Positions 43,165 through 51,922 of a stretch of 52,240 bases of DNA are shown one piece after another; position 1 is the first letter of the stretch; the number at the start of each line of letters is the position of its first letter. Under the pieces are notes generated by a model. The model did not search any database. It saw only the letters and a list, made by a program, of their open reading frames with translations, and was not told the origin of the DNA. This stretch comes from Candidatus Nitrosopelagicus sp. Lineage in GTDB: Archaea > Thermoproteota > Nitrososphaeria > Nitrososphaerales > Nitrosopumilaceae. The stretch spans positions 1-52,240 of the forward strand of contig JAOLYB010000005.1 of NCBI GenBank assembly GCA_028343215.1, read 5' to 3'. Position numbers and translations under genes: made by a program.

Positions 43165-45377
43165 AAGTAAGTAAACTTGATTTAGAGCCTAAAGTAATTG
43201 ATTTTCTAACCTCTGAAGGATACAAAGAACTTTTTGAACCACAAGAACAATCTGTAAATGCAGGACTATTTGATGACAAAAAAAATTTTTTAATCACAAT
43301 ACCTACTGCAAGTGGAAAAACACTCATCGCCATGTTAGCGATTTTATCACATCTTTCAAAATATAAAACCAAAGTTATCTATCTAACTCCGTTACGTGCA
43401 TTAACCAGTGAAAAATTTGAAGAGTTTAAAAAACTTGAAAAATTAAACCTTGGTAGAAAAATAAAAGTTGCATTATCTACTGGAGATTCAAAAGAAAAAA
43501 AAGAAAAATTAGAAGATGCAGATGTAATATTTCTTACAAATGAAAGTATGGATGCAAATATGGCATTTCAACAAGATTGGATTTATGATATAGGTTTGGT
43601 AGTTTCTGATGAAATTCATCTAATTGGTGATGATACAAGAGGTCCAACACTAGAAATTGTTTTGACTCGACTTAGATCTGGCTTTATTGGAAAAAATCCT
43701 CCTAGAATTATTGGACTTAGTGCAACAATATCAAACAGTGATGAACTTGCAGATTGGTTGGATTGTGAATTAGTTGAGAGTACATTTAGACGTGTTCCAT
43801 TATCTGAAGCCGTCTACAGTCGACATATCATAACAAATCAAGATAGAGAAGAAACTGAAGGTAATCTCACAAATGACCGTCAAGAATCTAGACATCAAAA
43901 AGATTGGATTGGTTTAGGATTGGATACTGTAGATAATGGGGATCAATGCTTGATATTTGCAATGACAAGAAAAAATGCTGTAGCATGGGCAAAAGAGGCT
44001 GGACGAGACGTTGTAAAAATGCTTAATGAAAATCAAAGAAAAGAATTAGAAAAAATCTCAAAGAAAATTCTCCCAAAAGATACCTATGATAACACAAAAT
44101 TAACTACTGAATTGGCACAAATGGTAAAAAATGGTACTGCATTTCATCATGCAGGACTTGATCAAAGATGTCGCACAATTATTGAAACTGAATATAAAAA
44201 CAGACACATAAAATTCTTAACTGCAACACCTACTTTAGCTGCGGGTGTAAATTTACCTGCACGTAGAGTTGTAATTCCAAGTGTTATGAGATATACAAGT
44301 AATGGTTTAGAAAAAATTAGTATTTTAGAATACAAACAAATGTGTGGAAGAGCTGGACGACCACAATACGATGATATGGGTGAGTCAATAATCATCTCAA
44401 AAGGATATCCTGATGAAATATTAGAGCATTATGTTGATGGTGAACCTGAACCATTAGAATCAAAAACTTTGGATGAAGATAGTTCTTTACGCATAAATTT
44501 ACTCGGATTTATTTACACCGCATCTAAATTCAATCCAACCTCTTATGAAAAAATAATAAAATTCTTTTCACAAACTTTTGCTGCGTATCAACTTTCAGAT
44601 GATTCTATATTAGAAAAAAAAGTAACAAAGCAACTTGAAAAATTAAAAGAATATGGACTGATCATTGATGAAAATGGTTTTGAACCAACAAAATTTGGTA
44701 TTAGAGTTTTTTATTTAAGAATTGATCCAAAAACTGCTTTTGATATGACTGGTTACATTGAAGATTATGTACGAGGAACAAAACATACATTTGGAATATT
44801 ACATATGATTACAAATCTCCCTGAATTTTATTCGCAGTATCCCGTACCTGATAAATATCAAGAATCTATGGATGATCTAATTAATAAAAATGAAAAATTA
44901 TACAGACAACAAAATTTTTCAAGTGAAGATTGTTTCAAAAGTCTCTTAATTCTTTACAAATGGATTGATGCTATGACTTATCAGGATATGTCAGAACATT
45001 TTGATGCTGAACCTGGTGATATATTCTATATTAAAGAAAATGCAAAAGATTTGGCTTATACCTTCACAGAGATAGTTAAGTTTTGGAGAGATTATGCCAA
45101 AGAAAATGAACAAAAAAAGATTGTATCTGAATATCAGAATCTTATTGATGAATTAGATTTACTTAGGATGCAAATAGTTCATGGTGTTCCAGAGAAATAT
45201 CTTGAATTAGTAAAAATTAAACAAATTGGACGAGTTCGTGCCCAAATTTTGTACAAAAATGGCTATAAAAACAAAACTTCACTCAAAAAAGCACCTCTTG
45301 AGAAATTAGCAGCAATAGATAAAATTGGTATAATTCTTGCAAAAAGTATCAAGTCTCAAGTAGAAAAGGTCAGATAA
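43161..45377 (+). CDS. hel308: Hel308-type Ski2-like DNA helicase
   Basis: SF2 3'-5' helicase for stalled fork repair, 738 aa. Motifs: IPTASGKT (I, about 47-54), LTPLRAL (Ia), SDEIH (II), LSATISN (III), FHHAGLD (IV), TPTLAAGVNLPAR (V), QMCGRAGRPQ (VI). C-terminal winged helix, ratchet and helix-hairpin-helix (KIKQIGRVRAQ, then AAIDKIG) domains are in place. The operon with GINS and MCM fits a fork-associated role. Confidence 0.95.
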   Translation: MKVSKLDLEPKVIDFLTSEGYKELFEPQEQSVNAGLFDDKKNFLITIPTASGKTLIAMLAILSHLSKYKTKVIYLTPLRALTSEKFEEFKKLEKLNLGRKIKVALSTGDSKEKKEKLEDADVIFLTNESMDANMAFQQDWIYDIGLVVSDEIHLIGDDTRGPTLEIVLTRLRSGFIGKNPPRIIGLSATISNSDELADWLDCELVESTFRRVPLSEAVYSRHIITNQDREETEGNLTNDRQESRHQKDWIGLGLDTVDNGDQCLIFAMTRKNAVAWAKEAGRDVVKMLNENQRKELEKISKKILPKDTYDNTKLTTELAQMVKNGTAFHHAGLDQRCRTIIETEYKNRHIKFLTATPTLAAGVNLPARRVVIPSVMRYTSNGLEKISILEYKQMCGRAGRPQYDDMGESIIISKGYPDEILEHYVDGEPEPLESKTLDEDSSLRINLLGFIYTASKFNPTSYEKIIKFFSQTFAAYQLSDDSILEKKVTKQLEKLKEYGLIIDENGFEPTKFGIRVFYLRIDPKTAFDMTGYIEDYVRGTKHTFGILHMITNLPEFYSQYPVPDKYQESMDDLINKNEKLYRQQNFSSEDCFKSLLILYKWIDAMTYQDMSEHFDAEPGDIFYIKENAKDLAYTFTEIVKFWRDYAKENEQKKIVSEYQNLIDELDLLRMQIVHGVPEKYLELVKIKQIGRVRAQILYKNGYKNKTSLKKAPLEKLAAIDKIGIILAKSIKSQVEKVR

Positions 45378-46366
45378 TGGAACAGCTAATAATCCCAGCA
45401 ATAATTGCAATTACAATTGCATTTTTTTCTGTATATGGGTTGACTCCTTTTGTAATACGTATTTTAGAAAGACGTAACATTACTGTTATCGATGCAAACA
45501 AAAAAGAAAAAACAATGGTTGCAAGGCCTGGTGGATTATCAATTATTGTTGGAATTGAATCATCATTAATCATTTTGTATGTATTCTTCCCAATCTCTGA
45601 AATACTTGCTGTAATCTTAACAACTTTCTTTGCGTTTGTTGTAGGTCTTATTGATGATAAAAAAACTATGGGTGGATGGTTCAAACCATTAGCTCTTGCA
45701 TTTTGTGCAGCTCCAATACTTTTACTTGGTGCATATGATTCAAATCTTGCTTTCCCATTATTTGGTACAGTTCAAATTCCATTACTCTACATGGCACTAG
45801 TTGTATTCATGATTCCAATTATGGGTAATACAATTAATTCAATTGATGTTTTAAATGGAGTTGCAAGTGGATTTATCACAATTGCAAGTTTTGCATTATC
45901 GATATGTTTGTTCATATTACAAAATTATGAAGTAGGAATTGTTTCATTATGTCTGGCATTTTCTTCACTGGCATTTTACAAATATCATAAATTTCCAAGT
46001 AAAGTTTTTCCTGGTGATTCTGGTGCAATAACTTTTGGTGCTGCATATGGTGGAATTGCAATAATTGGTGGTGTGGAAGTTATATCTGCTATAGCGATAC
46101 TTCCTGCAATCATTAATTCTTTCTTGTTTCTTTCTAGTGTAAAAAAAATTGTTGAACATCGTGAAATAAAAAATCCGACATCACACACTGATGATTGGAA
46201 ACTACAAACTACATCTGAAAACCATGCTCCAATTACTTTAGTAAGATTACTTATTGCAAAAAAACCTCTTAGTGAAAAGCAAATTGGATATGAAATTTTT
46301 AAATTAGCAATATTTTCTGGAATTCTTGCTATAATTACTGCATTTATGATGGGAGTTACTATCTGA
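45377..46366 (+). CDS. GT4-family GlcNAc-1-phosphate transferase (MraY/WecA/Alg7 type)
   Basis: Polytopic membrane enzyme, 329 aa and about 10 helices, that transfers a sugar phosphate from a UDP-sugar to a polyprenyl phosphate, the first step of lipid-linked glycan synthesis. Family motifs: GLIDDKKTMGGWFKP (the DD pair near 93-94), NTINSIDVLNGVASG (catalytic Asp) and FPGDSGAITFGA. Likely the AglH-like first step of N-glycosylation; exact sugar unknown. Its start overlaps the hel308 stop (TAATG), and a small membrane protein follows with TGATG. Confidence 0.9.
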   Translation: MEQLIIPAIIAITIAFFSVYGLTPFVIRILERRNITVIDANKKEKTMVARPGGLSIIVGIESSLIILYVFFPISEILAVILTTFFAFVVGLIDDKKTMGGWFKPLALAFCAAPILLLGAYDSNLAFPLFGTVQIPLLYMALVVFMIPIMGNTINSIDVLNGVASGFITIASFALSICLFILQNYEVGIVSLCLAFSSLAFYKYHKFPSKVFPGDSGAITFGAAYGGIAIIGGVEVISAIAILPAIINSFLFLSSVKKIVEHREIKNPTSHTDDWKLQTTSENHAPITLVRLLIAKKPLSEKQIGYEIFKLAIFSGILAIITAFMMGVTI

Positions 46367-46596
46367 TGTCTATACCAATTTTTTCATTTATTTTTGTAAT
46401 GTGGATTTTAATTATAATTGGAGGTGGATTGATGGTGGTCTTTATTGGACCTTTATCATTTTCTGGTGCAGGGGGTTTAGATCCTCTCATAAATTCTGGA
46501 GTAAAAGTGCTAATTGCTATGGTTCTAATCTTTATTTGGATAGTTGCACTATTGAAAATTAAAAATTGGATATTTAGAAAAATCACAAATCAATAG
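46366..46596 (+). CDS. Small two-helix membrane protein
   Basis: 76 aa with two predicted membrane helices (about 3-33 and 44-64) and a basic C-terminus (KIKNWIFRKITNQ). Its ATG overlaps the GT4-family stop, so it is probably translated with it and may be an accessory subunit (inference). No family recognised. Confidence 0.65.
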   Translation: MSIPIFSFIFVMWILIIIGGGLMVVFIGPLSFSGAGGLDPLINSGVKVLIAMVLIFIWIVALLKIKNWIFRKITNQ

Positions 46597-46599
46597 AAT

Positions 46600-48081
46600 T
46601 TATTTTTGATTCATGAGATGATTTACGACTAATCTTACGCCAAATCCTGTCGCACCATGAGAATTGTATGATTTACTTTTAGTTGATGGTTGTATCCATG
46701 CAGTTCCTGCAATATCAAAATGTACCCAAGGTACATTTCCTACTGAATTTGCTAAAAATGCTGCGGCGGTTATTGTACCTGCAGCTCTTCCCATTCCAAG
46801 GTTTTTGATGTCTGCAACCTTTGATTTCACCATGTCCATATAATCATCATTAATTGGTAATTCCCAAACTTCTTCTGAAGTTTTTATTGATGCAGCTTTA
46901 ATTTTTGATGTAAATTTTATATTGTTACTTACTATTGCTGCAACATTAGTTCCTAATGCAACAATACACGCTCCAGTCAAAGTTGCAAAATCCATCACAG
47001 ATGATGGTTGATAATGTTTTATTCCATATGAAAGTCCATCTGCTAAAATCAATCTTCCTTCTGCATCTGTGTTTAAAATTTCTGCAGTTTTGCCATTAAA
47101 TAATTTAATAATATCTCCTGGTCTAAATGCATCTCCACTTGGCATATTTTCAACTGATGGAATTATTGCAACTACATTAATTGGAAGTTTTAATTCTGAA
47201 ATTGCTTTCATTACTCCTAGGACTGTACAACCACCACATTTGTCAAACTTCATTTCATCCATTTTTTCTCCAGGTTTTAAGGAAATTCCACCTGTGTCAA
47301 ATGTTACTGCTTTACCAACAAGTAGAATTGGTTTTTGTTCATTTTTCCCATTTCTATATTCTAAAATTATGAATTTAGGTTCATTCTTACTTCCTTGTCC
47401 AACTGCTGTGACTCCTCCTAACCCTTTAGACTTGATCTCTTTTTTTGAAAATACTGTACATTTCATTTTATTTTCATTTGCTATCTTCTTTGCTATTTCG
47501 CCTAATTTCATTGGAGGACATTCATTTGGTGGAAGATTTGCAACATCTCTTGTAAACTTGACTGCATCAGATATTATAATTGAATCTTTGATTATCTTTT
47601 GTGCATTTTTGTCTGATGTTAATAATGTTAAATCTGGTTCTTTATTGTTAGATTTTTCTTTTTTAAATAAGTCAAACTCATACAATGAAAGATTTGCACC
47701 TTCTACTATTGATGATATGATTTGATTATTATCGATTGGAGTTTTATTAGGAATTATAATTGAAAATTCTTTTATTTTTAATTCATGAATTTTTTTTGTA
47801 ATGACACCTGTAACATCTCTAATTACATCTGTAGTTAGTTTATTTTTTTTACCTAATCCTGCAATCAAAACTCTCTCTGATGGACTTTCTTTATGCGAAT
47901 GAATAATTGAAATTTTACCTTTTTTCCCGTTGATCTCTTTAATAGACTGTGAAATCGTCTGGTCTATTTTTTTATTTAATTTGCCCAAACCTATTGCTAC
48001 ATTTGTATCCTCAAAACAAAATGCACATAAAACATCCGTTTTTTTCTTTCCTGAAAGAACTGATTCTGCTCTAATTCGCAT
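46600..48081 (-). CDS. pepA: Leucyl aminopeptidase (M17)
   Basis: Di-zinc cytosolic aminopeptidase, 493 aa. The metal and catalytic Lys region is GKAVTFDTGGISLKP (about 250-264), followed by MKFDKCGGCTVLG and the signature NTDAEGRL (about 340-347). The N-terminal domain is typical of PepA. It has the normal family length and ends 3 nt from the convergent small membrane protein gene. Confidence 0.95.
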   Translation of the reverse strand: MRIRAESVLSGKKKTDVLCAFCFEDTNVAIGLGKLNKKIDQTISQSIKEINGKKGKISIIHSHKESPSERVLIAGLGKKNKLTTDVIRDVTGVITKKIHELKIKEFSIIIPNKTPIDNNQIISSIVEGANLSLYEFDLFKKEKSNNKEPDLTLLTSDKNAQKIIKDSIIISDAVKFTRDVANLPPNECPPMKLGEIAKKIANENKMKCTVFSKKEIKSKGLGGVTAVGQGSKNEPKFIILEYRNGKNEQKPILLVGKAVTFDTGGISLKPGEKMDEMKFDKCGGCTVLGVMKAISELKLPINVVAIIPSVENMPSGDAFRPGDIIKLFNGKTAEILNTDAEGRLILADGLSYGIKHYQPSSVMDFATLTGACIVALGTNVAAIVSNNIKFTSKIKAASIKTSEEVWELPINDDYMDMVKSKVADIKNLGMGRAAGTITAAAFLANSVGNVPWVHFDIAGTAWIQPSTKSKSYNSHGATGFGVRLVVNHLMNQK

Positions 48082-48105
48082 ACTTTTTTCTAAAAAATAC
48101 TTTTT

Positions 48106-48501
48106 TTATAGATTGCTTATCTTGATCTTTCTACTGTGAGTAATTAGACTGGCAGAACGGAAAAATACTGCAAGTGAATCCTTACATCCAATATCACATG
48201 ATTCTTGAATGCTCATTTCATTGAACTTTCTACCGTGAACTCTCAGAATTGCTGATAATAATGGAAATATTGCAGATCTTCCACCATATGCTGTTTCTTG
48301 GTCGATAAACCAAAACATTTCCAATGCATCCTCTTCTAGAATTTCTTCTCTGATCGTCTTTCCAAATTCTGTATAATGACCGATCATACGTAATTTTCCT
48401 TTAGCTATGAAATTCATTAACTTCGCAAATTTTATACAAACATAACATTTGTCATCATAAATCATGAGTGGTAACTCATCACGAAATTCCATATTTATCA
48501 T
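48106..48501 (-). CDS. DCC/DUF393 family thiol-disulfide protein
   Basis: 131-aa protein with the family signature YDDKCYVC near the N-terminus (thioredoxin-like CxxC) and the later FWFIDQETAYGGRSAIFPLL segment typical of DUF393. A start at the internal Met (MEFRDE, 9 nt in) is equally possible. Cytoplasmic; redox role by family, partner unknown. Divergent from the transketolase operon. Confidence 0.82.
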   Translation of the reverse strand: MINMEFRDELPLMIYDDKCYVCIKFAKLMNFIAKGKLRMIGHYTEFGKTIREEILEEDALEMFWFIDQETAYGGRSAIFPLLSAILRVHGRKFNEMSIQESCDIGCKDSLAVFFRSASLITHSRKIKISNL

Positions 48502-48615
48502 ATGATCTTAGAAGATTAAAATTTTTGGAAATAGCTATTTATGTAATTCTTGGTATTTTTTCTTGAGGACGATCATGTGTAAAATTAAAAGTATCAATTT
48601 GGTCTATAAACTACA

Positions 48616-50283
48616 ATGGGTCTAAATTACTATCAAATTAAAAAAAATGTCCTTCAAGCTAGGAAATTAGTTATTCGTGGAACTTCGATTGCAGGTTCTG
48701 GTCATCCTGGAGGTTCATTTTCAATGGCAGAAATTATGGGCTGTATATTCTACAATCATTTGAAATATGATCCAAAAAATCCTGAATGGGACGGTCGTGA
48801 CAAGCTAATTTTATCGAAAGGTCATGCATCTCCTGGTTTATTTTCAAACATGGCAGTAGCTGGTTATTTTGAGGAATCACAATTAGACACTCTACGACAA
48901 TTTGGAAGTAAGTTACAAGGTCATCCTGATCTGAAATGTCCAGGTGTTGAATTTTGTGGTGGCTCTTTAGGAATTGGATTGTCTTACTCTATTGGAAATG
49001 CATTAGCTGCAAAACTTGATCAAAAAGATACTCATATCTTTACTGTAATGGGTGACGGTGAAAGTGATGAAGGTCAAGTGTGGGAAGCTGCAATGACTGC
49101 TGCAAAATACAATATTGACAATCTTACATTAATTCTTGATAGAAATTTCATACAACAAGATTCTTACACTGAAAAAATTATGCCACTTGATGAATCCCTT
49201 GATGATAGTGATCTATCTGAAATGTGGAAAGATGCTAGTAGATGGAAAACTGGTGATAAATGGCGTTCCTTTGGATGGAATGTAATAGAAGTTGATGGTC
49301 ATAGAATTGAACAAGTATCTGATGCAATTAGTAGAGCAAAATCTGTTAAAGGTATGCCATCAATTATCATAGCTAGAACAATTAAAGGAAAAGCAGTTGA
49401 ACATATGGAAGATAATCCACAATGGCATGGTAAGGCACCTGCATCTGCACTTGTTCCTGTAATTAATCAGGAATTAGATTCACAATTTATGATTGCACCT
49501 TCTATCATCGCAGGTGATATGACAAACTTAGAAAATGAAGTGAAACGTTGTGATGATGGTAGAGCTGATTACATACATCTAGATGTTATGGATGGTAAGT
49601 TTGTTCCAAATTCTACTTTTGATTATACAAAAATTAAGGAATTACGACCTCTAACTGTAATTCCATTTGACACACATCTGATGATTAATGAACCTGTAAA
49701 ACAAATCCAAAATTATATTGATGCTGGAAGTGATATCGTAACTGTTCATGCAGAAGTATGTGATGAATCAAGTTTTGGTGAAATTCATGATTTACTCAAA
49801 TCACACAAAGTTAGTGTTGGTTTGGCAATAAATCCTGATACTTCCATGCCTGATTGGAGTAAAAAATTCATTTCCACACTTGATCAAATTATAGTAATGT
49901 CTGTTGTACCTGGAAAATCAGGTCAAAAATATATTGAAAATACTCATGAAAAAACAAAAAACCTTATGATAACTCTAAAAGAAAATGGTTTTACTGGTTA
50001 CATAGAATCTGATGGAGGAGTTACTCTAGATAATATTGGTGAATGTTTTGCAGATGGTGCACGTGCGTTTGTTGGCGGTAGTGCAATTATTGGTCAAACT
50101 GATGTTAGATTAGTAATACGTGAATTCAGAAATAGAGTATTAAGAACTAGACGTAAATTATTGATTCAAAAAGCAAATGAACTTGGTGGAACTGAATTAG
50201 TAAACAAATGGATTGATTTGCATGTTATTGGCAAGAAAAAAGATGAATTACAACAAATAGCAATGGAGCTTGGATATCAATGA
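48616..50283 (+). CDS. Fusion: transketolase N-terminal subunit + ribulose-5-phosphate 3-epimerase
   Basis: One 555-aa chain with two enzymes. Residues 1-285 are a transketolase N subunit: TPP/metal motif GDGESDEGQVWEAAM (from 147), ILSKGHA, LQGHPD, GSLGIGLS; an insertion of about 20 residues (about 191-213) precedes DKWRSFGWNVIEVDGH. From Met292 (IAPSIIAGDM) a complete epimerase barrel follows: His321, Asp323 (IHLDVMDG), His354 (THLM), Asp466 (SDGGV), and SVVPGKSGQ. A tail of about 50 basic/helical residues (505-555) has no clear family. The frame is open throughout. The next gene (transketolase C) overlaps by 4 nt. A TATA-like attaaaagtat lies about 28 nt before ATG. Confidence 0.93.
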   Translation: MGLNYYQIKKNVLQARKLVIRGTSIAGSGHPGGSFSMAEIMGCIFYNHLKYDPKNPEWDGRDKLILSKGHASPGLFSNMAVAGYFEESQLDTLRQFGSKLQGHPDLKCPGVEFCGGSLGIGLSYSIGNALAAKLDQKDTHIFTVMGDGESDEGQVWEAAMTAAKYNIDNLTLILDRNFIQQDSYTEKIMPLDESLDDSDLSEMWKDASRWKTGDKWRSFGWNVIEVDGHRIEQVSDAISRAKSVKGMPSIIIARTIKGKAVEHMEDNPQWHGKAPASALVPVINQELDSQFMIAPSIIAGDMTNLENEVKRCDDGRADYIHLDVMDGKFVPNSTFDYTKIKELRPLTVIPFDTHLMINEPVKQIQNYIDAGSDIVTVHAEVCDESSFGEIHDLLKSHKVSVGLAINPDTSMPDWSKKFISTLDQIIVMSVVPGKSGQKYIENTHEKTKNLMITLKENGFTGYIESDGGVTLDNIGECFADGARAFVGGSAIIGQTDVRLVIREFRNRVLRTRRKLLIQKANELGGTELVNKWIDLHVIGKKKDELQQIAMELGYQ

Positions 50284-51248
50284 GTACTGAATTTGGTGAT
50301 ATGAGAACTGCATATGGAAATGCATTGATTGAATTGGGTGAACAAGACAAAAATATTGTTGTGTTAGGTGCTGATACAACTGATTCACTAAAAACATCTG
50401 GTTTTGGAAAAAATTTTCCTGACAGATTTTTTAACGTAGGTATAGCTGAGGCAAATTTAGTATCTGTTGCTGCAGGATTAGCTTATTCTGGAAAAACATC
50501 TTTTGCAAGCACATATGCAATATTTCTGCCAGGACGATGTGTTGACCAAATTCGAAATTCAATTGCATATCCATCTAGAGGAGAAAAAAAAGGTTTGAAT
50601 GTTAAACTTGTAACATCTCATGGTGGATTATCTGTTGGACCTGATGGGGGCTCTCATCAAACCATTGAAGATATTGCAATTATGCGTGTTATACCAAATA
50701 TGAAAGTTATAATCCCTGCTGATGCTACAGCTGTATCAAAATTAACAAAAAATATTGCAGAAATTTATGGTCCATTTTACATGAGAATGGCAAGATCCAA
50801 AGTACCTACTGTACATTCTGATTCCCAAGAATTTGAAATTGGAAAAGGTATTACATTACGAGATGGAAATGACTGTACTATAGCTGCTACTGGAATAACA
50901 GTAAAAATGGCTCTTGATGCTGCAGATAAACTCCAACAAGATGGAATTTCATGTAGGGTAATTGATTGTTTTACAATAAAACCAATTGACAAAGATATCT
51001 TAGAAAAAGCTGCACGTGAGACTGGTGGAATTGTTACTTGTGAAGAACATAATATTATGGGTGGATTTGGTTCTGCTGTATCTGAGGTGGTCTCTGAAGT
51101 ATATCCTGTTCCCATACGTAGAATTGGTGCACAAGATATGTTTGGTGAATCCGCTCGTGATGCAGAAATTCCACAATTATTGGAAAAACATGGTATCACA
51201 TCAATTAATATAGAAAAAACTGTCAAAGATATCCGGAGTAAACAATGA
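50280..51248 (+). CDS. Transketolase C-terminal subunit
   Basis: 322-aa partner of the transketolase N domain upstream; together they move two-carbon units between sugar phosphates. The pyrimidine-binding domain has GIAEANLVSVAAGLA (catalytic Glu near 59), TFASTYA-like ASTYAIFLPGRCVDQIRNS and the VTSHGGLSVGPDGGSHQ loop; the C-terminal domain has CEEHNIMGGFGSAV. Translationally coupled on both sides (ATGA). Confidence 0.95.
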   Translation: MSTEFGDMRTAYGNALIELGEQDKNIVVLGADTTDSLKTSGFGKNFPDRFFNVGIAEANLVSVAAGLAYSGKTSFASTYAIFLPGRCVDQIRNSIAYPSRGEKKGLNVKLVTSHGGLSVGPDGGSHQTIEDIAIMRVIPNMKVIIPADATAVSKLTKNIAEIYGPFYMRMARSKVPTVHSDSQEFEIGKGITLRDGNDCTIAATGITVKMALDAADKLQQDGISCRVIDCFTIKPIDKDILEKAARETGGIVTCEEHNIMGGFGSAVSEVVSEVYPVPIRRIGAQDMFGESARDAEIPQLLEKHGITSINIEKTVKDIRSKQ

Positions 51249-51907
51249 AAATTTTCCTTGATACCGCAAACCTCGATGATATTCGAAAGTATAATGACAT
51301 GGGTTTGTTAGATGGAATTACAACAAACCCTTCATTACTTGCAAAAGAAGGTGGTGATCCACATGCTGCAATGGAAGAAATTACTAGAATAATCAAAGGT
51401 GATGTTAGTTTAGAAGTTGTAAGTACTGATTATGATGGAATGATGGAAGAGGGCAAAAAACTTCGAGAGTACGGTGATCATGTAGTTGTTAAATGTCCAA
51501 TGACCGGAGATGGTCTAAAAGCCTGCAAGAGTTTTTCAGAACAAGGAATTCCTGTAAACGTTACACTTGTTTTTTCTGCAAATCAAGCACTTCTTGCAGC
51601 AAAAGCTGGGGCAAAATATGTTAGTCCTTTCATTGGAAGATTAGATGATATTGGTCACACTGGTATGGATTTAATCCGAGAAATAAAACAAGTATTTTCA
51701 AATTATGACTTTAAAACAGAAATTCTTGTTGCTAGTGTAAGGCACCCACAACATGTTGTAGATGCAGCAAAAATTGGTGCTGATGTTGTCACTTTACCTG
51801 CTGGAGTATTAGCGAAAATGCTTGGCCACTCCTTAACTGATAAAGGTCTTAAAGCATTCTTAGCCGACTGGGAAAAATTACAGTCTGAGCTCTCAAATAA
51901 AGAATAA
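51245..51907 (+). CDS. tal: Transaldolase (FSA/TalC type)
   Basis: 220-aa TIM-barrel Schiff-base enzyme moving dihydroxyacetone units. It starts KIFLDTANLDDIRKY; the Schiff-base Lys83 is in HVVVKCPMT; ITTNPSLLAKEG is family-typical; SPFIGRLDDIG is the C-terminal signature. The short length (about 220) marks the small MipB/TalC group, some of which act as fructose-6-phosphate aldolases; role here is judged by the operon. Confidence 0.93.
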   Translation: MKIFLDTANLDDIRKYNDMGLLDGITTNPSLLAKEGGDPHAAMEEITRIIKGDVSLEVVSTDYDGMMEEGKKLREYGDHVVVKCPMTGDGLKACKSFSEQGIPVNVTLVFSANQALLAAKAGAKYVSPFIGRLDDIGHTGMDLIREIKQVFSNYDFKTEILVASVRHPQHVVDAAKIGADVVTLPAGVLAKMLGHSLTDKGLKAFLADWEKLQSELSNKE

Positions 51908-51922
51908 TATCTTTGATAACAC

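Noticed and set aside
46894-46903. agctttaatt inside pepA as a promoter
   Set aside because: It lies within coding sequence with no gene start in a suitable position; taken as a chance match.
47069-47725. 218-codon open frame antisense to the leucyl aminopeptidase gene
   Set aside because: It lies wholly within a clear M17 gene; the translation is Phe/Ser/Ile-rich with no domain, as expected for a reverse-strand shadow.
50777-51226. 149-codon open frame antisense to transketolase C
   Set aside because: Fully inside a conserved gene; composition is that of a reverse-complement shadow.
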